In this document: positions 59,154 to 64,000 of the stretch, in pieces | Layout: each line of letters starts with the position of its first letter | How positions within the stretch are numbered: position 1 is the first letter of the stretch | Source of the DNA: Variovorax paradoxus NBRC 15149 | Lineage (GTDB): Bacteria > Pseudomonadota > Gammaproteobacteria > Burkholderiales > Burkholderiaceae_C | Direction: 5' to 3' | Assembly (NCBI RefSeq): GCF_001591365.1 | Contig: NZ_BCUT01000002.1 | Span: 868,001-932,000, forward strand | Length of the DNA: 64,000 bases | Notes under the pieces: model-generated | Database searches by the model: none | What the model was told of the DNA's origin: nothing | Seen by the model: the letters and a program-made list of their open reading frames with translations, nothing else | Program-made: the position numbers and the translations under genes

Positions 59154-59256
59154 TCGGATTCTCCTTGTGTTGGATGAATTCTGGAATCCGGTCCGGCCGC
59201 GGGCTACAGGCGGGGCCGCAAGGCTGTGATGCGCGGCGGCGCATAACGGCCGGCAT

Positions 59257-59273
59257 CGCATAGCAGCTATGCG
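59257..59273. promoter_or_regulatory. 17-bp perfect dyad between CoA-transferase and Bug genes
   Basis: CGCATAGC-A-GCTATGCG, symmetric around 59265, roughly midway in the 195-base divergent promoter region. Likely operator controlling both directions; the LysR protein at 53868 is the nearest candidate. Confidence 0.55.
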
Positions 59274-59348
59274 CCCGGGCGCGGTGGCACGGCCTGACGC
59301 CATGCCTAAAGTCCGGGCAAGACATTCGAAGACATCGGAGACATCGAC

Positions 59349-60317
59349 ATGAACGGACTTTTCAAAACCGCAGCCGCGCTCGCCCTGGCGCTGGCCGCCG
59401 CCTCGGGGTGGGCCCAGGCCTATCCCGCCAAGCCGATCCGCGTGGTCGTGCCCTTCCCGGCCGGCGGGCCGGTGGACCAGACGGCCCGCGCACTGGGCGC
59501 CAGGATGAGCGCGTCCCTGGGCCAATCCATCATCATCGACAACAAGGGCGGCGCGGGCGGCCTGCTCGGCGCCGACGCGGTCGCCAAATCGGCGGCCGAC
59601 GGCTACACGCTGCTGTTCTCCTCGGCCGGTGCGCTGGCCATCGTGCCGCACATCGCGCCATCGATGCCCTACGACCCGCAGAAGGACCTGGTTGCGGTGA
59701 CCCAGGCGCTGAAGGTGCCGGCGGTGCTGGTGGTGGCCGCGGATTCACGATTCAAGACCTTCGCGGACCTGAAGGCCGCCGCCACCGGCAGTGCCAGCAA
59801 GGTCAACTACGCCTCCGCCGGCAGCGGCACCACGCCGCACCTGCAGGCGGAGCTGCTCAAGCGCGAGGCCCGGCTGAACATCACCCACATTCCCTATCGC
59901 GGCGCGGCGCCGGCGCTGACCGACCTGATGGGCGGGCAGGTCGACATGATGATGGTCGACACTCCCGTGGCCTTGCCGTTCATCCAATCGGGCAAGCTTC
60001 GCGCACTGGCGGTGACCAGCGCCGTGCGCATCCCGGTCCTCGAGGAAGTGCCGACGGTCGGCGAACTCGGCATGCCGAAGGTGGAGGCCTACAACTGGTA
60101 CGGCATGCTCGCCCCGGCACGCACGCCGGCCGAAGTCATCGACAAGATGTACGGTGCCGTGGGTGCCGCACTGCGCTCGCCCGACCTGAAGCAGCAGTTC
60201 GAGCAGCAGGGCGTGCAGGTCGTCGGCAGCAAGCCCGCGGAGTTCGGCGCGTTCATCTCCGCGGAGTCGGAACGCTGGGGCTCGCTGGCCAAGGCGGTGG
60301 GCGCCAAGCTCGATTGA
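59349..60317 (+). CDS. Bug-family (TctC-like) periplasmic solute receptor
   Basis: A 322-residue receptor with a signal peptide (ALALAAASGWAQA) and motifs IRVVVPFPAGGPVDQTAR, IDNKGGAGGLLG, SAADG, IPYRGAAPALTDLMGGQVDMM, LGMPKVEAYNWYGM. GGAG lies upstream of the ATG. It is surrounded by CoA-dependent catabolic genes and is divergent from the CoA transferase. It is the fourth orphan Bug protein of the window; no TctAB genes are present. Confidence 0.9.
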   Translation: MNGLFKTAAALALALAAASGWAQAYPAKPIRVVVPFPAGGPVDQTARALGARMSASLGQSIIIDNKGGAGGLLGADAVAKSAADGYTLLFSSAGALAIVPHIAPSMPYDPQKDLVAVTQALKVPAVLVVAADSRFKTFADLKAAATGSASKVNYASAGSGTTPHLQAELLKREARLNITHIPYRGAAPALTDLMGGQVDMMMVDTPVALPFIQSGKLRALAVTSAVRIPVLEEVPTVGELGMPKVEAYNWYGMLAPARTPAEVIDKMYGAVGAALRSPDLKQQFEQQGVQVVGSKPAEFGAFISAESERWGSLAKAVGAKLD

Positions 60318-60342
60318 ACCTGGGCGCCGCGCCCCGGCGGGA

Positions 60343-61575
60343 TCAGGCGCGCGCCGGCGTGGCGCGTTTGGCCAGTTCGAGCTTGGCAATCGCGTTGCGG
60401 TGCACTTCGTCGGGCCCGTCGACAATGCGCACCGTGCGCTGGTGCGCGTAGGCCTCGGCCAGCCAGAAGTCCTGGCTCACGCCGGCGGCGCCGTGGGCCT
60501 GGATCGCCCAGTCGACCACCTTGCACGACATGTTGGGCGCCACCACCTTGATCATCGCGATCTCGGCGCGTGCTTCCTTGTTGCCCACGGTGTCCATCTT
60601 GTGGGCCGCATTGAGCGTGAGCAGCCGGGCCTGGTCGATCAGGCAGCGCGACTCGGCAATGCGCTCGTGCCAGATCGACTGCTCCGCGAGCGGACGACCA
60701 AAGGCCACGCGGCTGCGGAGGCGGTCGCACATCAGTTCGAGCGCACGCTCGGCGGCGCCGATGGAGCGCATGCAGTGGTGGATGCGCCCCGGGCCGAGCC
60801 GCCCCTGCGCAATCTCGAAGCCGCGCCCTTCGCCCAGCAGGATGTACGATGCGGGAACGCGCACGTCCTCCAGCAGCACTTCCATGTGGCCGTGCGGCGC
60901 ATCGTCGTAGCCGAACACCGAAAGATGGCGCAGCACCGTGATGCCCTGGGTGTCGCGCGGCACCAGCACCATCGACTGCTGCGCGTGGCGCGGCGCATCG
61001 GGGTCGGTCTTGCCCATCACGATGAAGATCTTGCAGCGCGGGCTGCCTGCGCCCGAAGAGAACCACTTGCGGCCGTTGATCACGTACTCGTCGCCTTCGC
61101 GGCGGATGGTGCACTGGATGTTGGTGGCGTCCGACGAGGCAACGGCCGGCTCGGTCATCAGGAAGCCCGAGCGGATCTCGCCCGCAAGCAGCGGCGCCAG
61201 CCATTCGTCTTTCTGCGCCTCGGTGCCGTAGCGCTCGATGGTCTCCATGTTGCCGGTGTCGGGCGCCGAACAGTTGAACACCTCGCCCGACCAAGACACG
61301 CGGCCCATCACTTCGCACAGCGGCGCGTAGTCGAGATTGGAGATGGCCGGCACATCGCGGTGCGGATGCGGCAGGAACATGTTCCAAAGGCCTGCCGCAC
61401 GCGCCACGGGCTTCAGCTCTTCGATCAGCGGCGACACCTGCCAGGCGTTGCCCTGGCGGCGGAAGGCGTCCATCTCGTGGTGGTAGCGTGCTTCGTTCGG
61501 ATAGATGTGCTGGTCGAAGAACTTGTTGAGGCGTTCGAGCAGCTCGCGGGTTTTCGCGGAGGGTTCGGCAAACAT
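60343..61575 (-). CDS. Acyl-CoA dehydrogenase family flavoprotein
   Basis: A 410-residue acyl-CoA dehydrogenase-fold protein: FLMTEPAVASSDATNIQCTIRR (flavin-binding strand), VINGRKWFSSGA, FGYDDAPHGHMEVLLEDVRVP, and the C-terminal IQAHGAAGVSQDFWLAEAYAHQRTVRIVDGPDEVH. The ATG at 61575 has AAGGA eight bases before it; an upstream in-frame TTG is not needed. It is the long-tail type often found in aromatic or cyclic acid degradation. Leftward, downstream of the enoyl-CoA hydratase gene, probably the same transcript. Substrate not known. Confidence 0.9.
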   Translation of the reverse strand: MFAEPSAKTRELLERLNKFFDQHIYPNEARYHHEMDAFRRQGNAWQVSPLIEELKPVARAAGLWNMFLPHPHRDVPAISNLDYAPLCEVMGRVSWSGEVFNCSAPDTGNMETIERYGTEAQKDEWLAPLLAGEIRSGFLMTEPAVASSDATNIQCTIRREGDEYVINGRKWFSSGAGSPRCKIFIVMGKTDPDAPRHAQQSMVLVPRDTQGITVLRHLSVFGYDDAPHGHMEVLLEDVRVPASYILLGEGRGFEIAQGRLGPGRIHHCMRSIGAAERALELMCDRLRSRVAFGRPLAEQSIWHERIAESRCLIDQARLLTLNAAHKMDTVGNKEARAEIAMIKVVAPNMSCKVVDWAIQAHGAAGVSQDFWLAEAYAHQRTVRIVDGPDEVHRNAIAKLELAKRATPARA

Positions 61576-61709
61576 GGGGAGCGTCCTTTCTTGGGAGGCG
61601 AGCAACCCGGCCAGACCGCTCGCATGCCGAAGATTTGAACATCGCAGGCAGCCGGAGACCGTCCCGCAAGCGACGCGTCAGCCGCGCGCAATCTTCCGCT
61701 CTTTGCGGC

Positions 61710-62504
61710 TCAGCGACCCGTGAAAACGGGCGTGCGCTTCTCGGCAAAGGCGCGCTGGGCTTCCTTCGCATCGTCGGTCTTCGCGATCTGCGCCGTCATG
61801 TCCTGCTCGTAGCGATAGCCGTCGCGCAGGCTCATGTCCTCGATCACGTTCAGCGTGTGCTTGCCCATGCGTGTGGACACGGGGCTCTTGGATGCGATGG
61901 CGGCGGCGATCTCGCGGGCCGCGGGCATCAGGTCCTCGGGTGCGGTGCAGGCCTCGACGATGCCGAGCCGGTACAGCTCGGCGCCCGGCACGCGCATGCC
62001 CGTGAGCATCATGCGGCGCAGGCGCGAATGGCCGAACAGCCGCATCGCATGGCGGCAGCCGCCGAGCAGGCCGACATCGACCTCGGGCAGCCCGAGCGAG
62101 GCCTTTTCCGAGGCAATGAGGATGTCGCTCGAAGCCGCCATGGCAAGGCCGGAACCGAGCGCCGCACCGTTGATGGCGCAGACCACGGGCTTGGCGCATT
62201 CGCGGATCGCGTGGAAGCATTCGCGCGTGCGGCGCGAATGGGCCATCAGGTCACCCGGCCCCTTGATGACTTCGGCGCGTCCCTTCAGATCGGCGCCGGC
62301 GCAGAACACCTTGCCTTCGCCGGTCAGAATCACCGCGCGCACGTCGTCCATCTCCGAGATCTGGTCGAAGGCCCGGGTCAGCTCGTCGTTGAGCACGCGC
62401 GTCAGCGCATTGACCGGTGGCGCATTCAGCGTCAGCGTTGCGACGTGAGCGGCGATCGCCACCTCGAGCTGCAAGAAGTTGTCCACGATGTCTCCTGATG
62501 CCAT
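61710..62504 (-). CDS. Enoyl-CoA hydratase/isomerase family protein
   Basis: A 264-residue crotonase-fold protein: GEGKVFCAGADLKGR and NGAALGSGLAMAASSDI form the oxyanion hole, while SLGLPEVDVGLLGGCRHAMRLFG keeps one acidic residue (Glu) at the usual catalytic site. It begins the leftward unit that continues with the acyl-CoA dehydrogenase. Dyad elements ATAGC/GCTAT are in its promoter (62568-62607), as in the CoA-transferase/Bug promoter. Confidence 0.9.
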   Translation of the reverse strand: MASGDIVDNFLQLEVAIAAHVATLTLNAPPVNALTRVLNDELTRAFDQISEMDDVRAVILTGEGKVFCAGADLKGRAEVIKGPGDLMAHSRRTRECFHAIRECAKPVVCAINGAALGSGLAMAASSDILIASEKASLGLPEVDVGLLGGCRHAMRLFGHSRLRRMMLTGMRVPGAELYRLGIVEACTAPEDLMPAAREIAAAIASKSPVSTRMGKHTLNVIEDMSLRDGYRYEQDMTAQIAKTDDAKEAQRAFAEKRTPVFTGR

Positions 62505-62567
62505 GGTTTGAAATGCCGCGGTTCAGTCTACGAGCCGCATGCCATGGCGGCGACCGCCCCCGGCGTA

Positions 62568-62607
62568 CATCAGCTATTCCGCGCGAGACATAGCGCAGCC
62601 CGTTGCT
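62568..62607. promoter_or_regulatory. ATAGC/GCTAT elements upstream of the enoyl-CoA hydratase gene
   Basis: CATCAGCTATT at 62568-62578 resembles the dyad at 59257-59273. Shortly after, ATAGC and GCTAT face each other around a short spacer (about 62590-62608). Within the 161-base divergent gap between this gene and the sensor gene at 62666. Confidence 0.35.
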
Positions 62608-62665
62608 ATCATCGGAAAACGCAGTCCCGAACGACCGGGACGTCGTGCCCAGCGAAGGAAACCCA

Positions 62666-64000
62666 GTGCGGCTCAAGCTGAGAACGAAGACAGCCTTGCT
62701 CATCACCTTGCTCGTGCTCGCCCTGGTGGGTGCAACGGGCTGGTGGCAGTACCGAAGCCTCTCCAGCGAATACGTCGGCCTGATGCGCGAGCAGCAACAG
62801 GCGCTCACCGACAGCGCCGCGGCGGACCTCGACTACAAGCTGGGCGTTCACCTGGCCGCGCTGTCGCGTGCGGCGCGCGAACTCGGCGCGGAAGGCTTTG
62901 CGGACCCGGCGGCGCAGCAGCGCTTTCTTGCGGACAAGGACCTGCGCGCGATGTTCGACAACGCCGCGCTGGCCACGCCGGACGGCGCCATCGTCGCGAT
63001 CCATCCCGCCGCGGCCCAGCCGCCGAACGTGGCCGACCGCGACTACTTCAAGCAGGTGCGCGACCGGCGCGAGCCCGCCATCTCGGCGCCGCTGCTCACC
63101 AAGGGCGGGCGGCAGCCCGCGGTGGTCATGGCCGTGCCCGTCGAGGCACCGGATGGGCGCCTGGCCGGCGTGCTGGGCGCGGCGCTGGACCTGCAGCGCG
63201 CCAACGTGCTCGGCGACCTGAGCCGCGCCACCGTCGGCCGCGGTGGCCACTACGAGATCGTGACGCGCGGCGAGTCGCCGCGGATCGTCATGCATCCCGA
63301 TGCGAAGCGGCTGCTCGAGCCTGCCGCGGCCAGCACGGCGGCCCTTGCCGGCGGTCCCGAGAACGACCTCGCCACGCACGCCACCGTGCGCAGCGCCAAC
63401 TGGGATCTTCGCCTCGTGGTGCCGGCCCGCGCCGCCTACGCGCCGCTGGAGCAGGCACGGCGCAACCTGCTGCTGCAGCTGCTGTGGCTCGGCCTGGGCT
63501 GCGCGCTGCTGGTGTGGCTGGGCACGGCCTGGGTCATGCGTCCGCTGGAGGCACTGAGCAACGCGATCCGCACGCTGCGCCAATCACCGGACAGCCAGGT
63601 CAGGCTCGACGTCGTCGCCAACGACGAGCGCGGCGACCTGGCGCGCGAGTTCGACGCATTGATGGGCGAGCTGCGCGAGCAGCGGCTCGAGGTGGCCGCG
63701 GTGACCGATGCATCGCCCGTGGGACTGTTCCGCTGCGACAGCGAAGGACGCATGACCTACGTGAACGACGAATACCTGGCGATCCACGGACTGGCGCGCG
63801 AAGAGGCGCAGGAGGGCTGGCTCACGCTGGTGCGCGAGGAGATCCGCGATAAGGTCCGCCAGGACTGGGTCCGCATCGTGAGCGCCGCCGAGCCGCTGAA
63901 CGCCACGCGCCGGCTGCACCGCAGGGACGGCACGCAGGTGCTGGTGGCCTTGCGGAGCCGGCCCGTGCTGGCTGCGTGCCGCGTCATGGGCCATGTCGGA
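62666..64000 (+). CDS. Membrane sensor with dCache, HAMP and PAS domains, cut by the window end
   Basis: The frame stays open from a GTG at 62666 (AAGGAA six bases upstream) to the end of the window, 445 codons. It encodes a membrane segment near residues 9-27, a periplasmic double-Cache-like sensor region (about 45-265, with ADRDYFKQV and QPAVVMAVPVEAPDG typical of ligand-binding Cache domains), a second membrane segment near 272-292, a HAMP domain, and a PAS domain starting near residue 350 (VGLFRCDSEGRMTYVNDEYLAIHG). The output domain lies beyond the window; GGDEF, EAL or a histidine kinase are the usual choices. Divergent from the enoyl-CoA hydratase gene. Confidence 0.85.
   Translation, partial: MRLKLRTKTALLITLLVLALVGATGWWQYRSLSSEYVGLMREQQQALTDSAAADLDYKLGVHLAALSRAARELGAEGFADPAAQQRFLADKDLRAMFDNAALATPDGAIVAIHPAAAQPPNVADRDYFKQVRDRREPAISAPLLTKGGRQPAVVMAVPVEAPDGRLAGVLGAALDLQRANVLGDLSRATVGRGGHYEIVTRGESPRIVMHPDAKRLLEPAAASTAALAGGPENDLATHATVRSANWDLRLVVPARAAYAPLEQARRNLLLQLLWLGLGCALLVWLGTAWVMRPLEALSNAIRTLRQSPDSQVRLDVVANDERGDLAREFDALMGELREQRLEVAAVTDASPVGLFRCDSEGRMTYVNDEYLAIHGLAREEAQEGWLTLVREEIRDKVRQDWVRIVSAAEPLNATRRLHRRDGTQVLVALRSRPVLAACRVMGHVG

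Noticed and set aside
59306..59317. CCTAAAGTC before the Bug gene at 59349, resembling the AGTGnnnAAAGTCAC box
   Set aside because: It lacks the AGTG and the final AC, and has no matching -10 spacing; taken as chance.
1..64000. rRNA, tRNA, CRISPR arrays, insertion sequences or prophage structural genes
   Set aside because: None seen: no regularly spaced direct repeats with spacers, no transposase motifs, no phage head or tail genes. A systematic search with RNA and IS models was not possible here.

Overview
The window is GC-rich DNA of a Burkholderiales bacterium. A Variovorax-like member of the Comamonadaceae is the best guess. This rests on the base composition, four orphan 'Bug' solute receptors, many LysR regulators and ADP-forming/CoA-type catabolic clusters. 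No rRNA, tRNA, CRISPR array or insertion sequence was found. The presence of a Rep_3 initiator, iterons, parA, parB and parS-like sites says the window covers the replication and partition core of a secondary replicon (chromid or megaplasmid) carrying mainly accessory catabolic genes.

Layout. 1-5411: signalling operon of a 5'-truncated REC-PAS-GGDEF-EAL protein, a DctP-type periplasmic binding protein and a membrane HAMP-GGDEF-EAL protein. 5476-13024: replicon core. It holds a leftward rep gene, an intergenic origin with five iterons, a rightward parA-parB pair with four copies of a 19-bp palindrome, a small secreted protein, and a two-gene unit ending in a DUF3701-type tyrosine recombinase. 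13133-15966: pyrone-dicarboxylate-lactonase-like hydrolase, LysR and Bug receptor. 16163-22249: zinc-ribbon membrane protein, then a leftward block of LuxR response regulator, hybrid histidine kinase, CshA-repeat lipoprotein and CsgG-like lipoprotein. Three promoters in that block share the motif AGTGnnnAAAGTCAC at a fixed distance from a -10-like hexamer. 22440-26777: sterol-desaturase-like protein, serine hydrolase lipoprotein, GFA protein, ABM monooxygenase and LysR.

26842-38857 is a hydroquinone/hydroxyquinol catabolic cluster: LysR, two-subunit hydroquinone 1,2-dioxygenase, semialdehyde dehydrogenase, Bug receptor, maleylacetate reductase, a five-gene branched-chain-type ABC importer and hydroxyquinol 1,2-dioxygenase. 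Together the enzymes would turn hydroquinone and hydroxyquinol into beta-ketoadipate. 38906-40426 is a Fic protein. 40590-44741 is a gluconate module (LacI-type repressor, symporter, kinase) with AGCGCT-centred operators, followed by an AraC regulator. 45872-51144 is an unassigned CoA-dependent pathway (Bug, enoyl-CoA hydratase, ADP-forming acyl-CoA synthetase, MmgE/PrpD). 51186-53672: tannase-family lipoprotein and Crp/Fnr regulator. 53868-62504: second unassigned cluster (LysR, alpha/beta hydrolase lacking its nucleophile, CMD protein, amidohydrolase, GST, CoA transferase, Bug, acyl-CoA dehydrogenase, enoyl-CoA hydratase), in which several promoter regions share an ATAGC/GCTAT dyad. 62666-64000: a truncated membrane sensor protein.

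The strongest candidates for something undescribed are the three-promoter regulon of the 16-22 kb block, the iteron and palindrome architecture of the replicon core, and the binding protein embedded between two cyclic-di-GMP enzymes.
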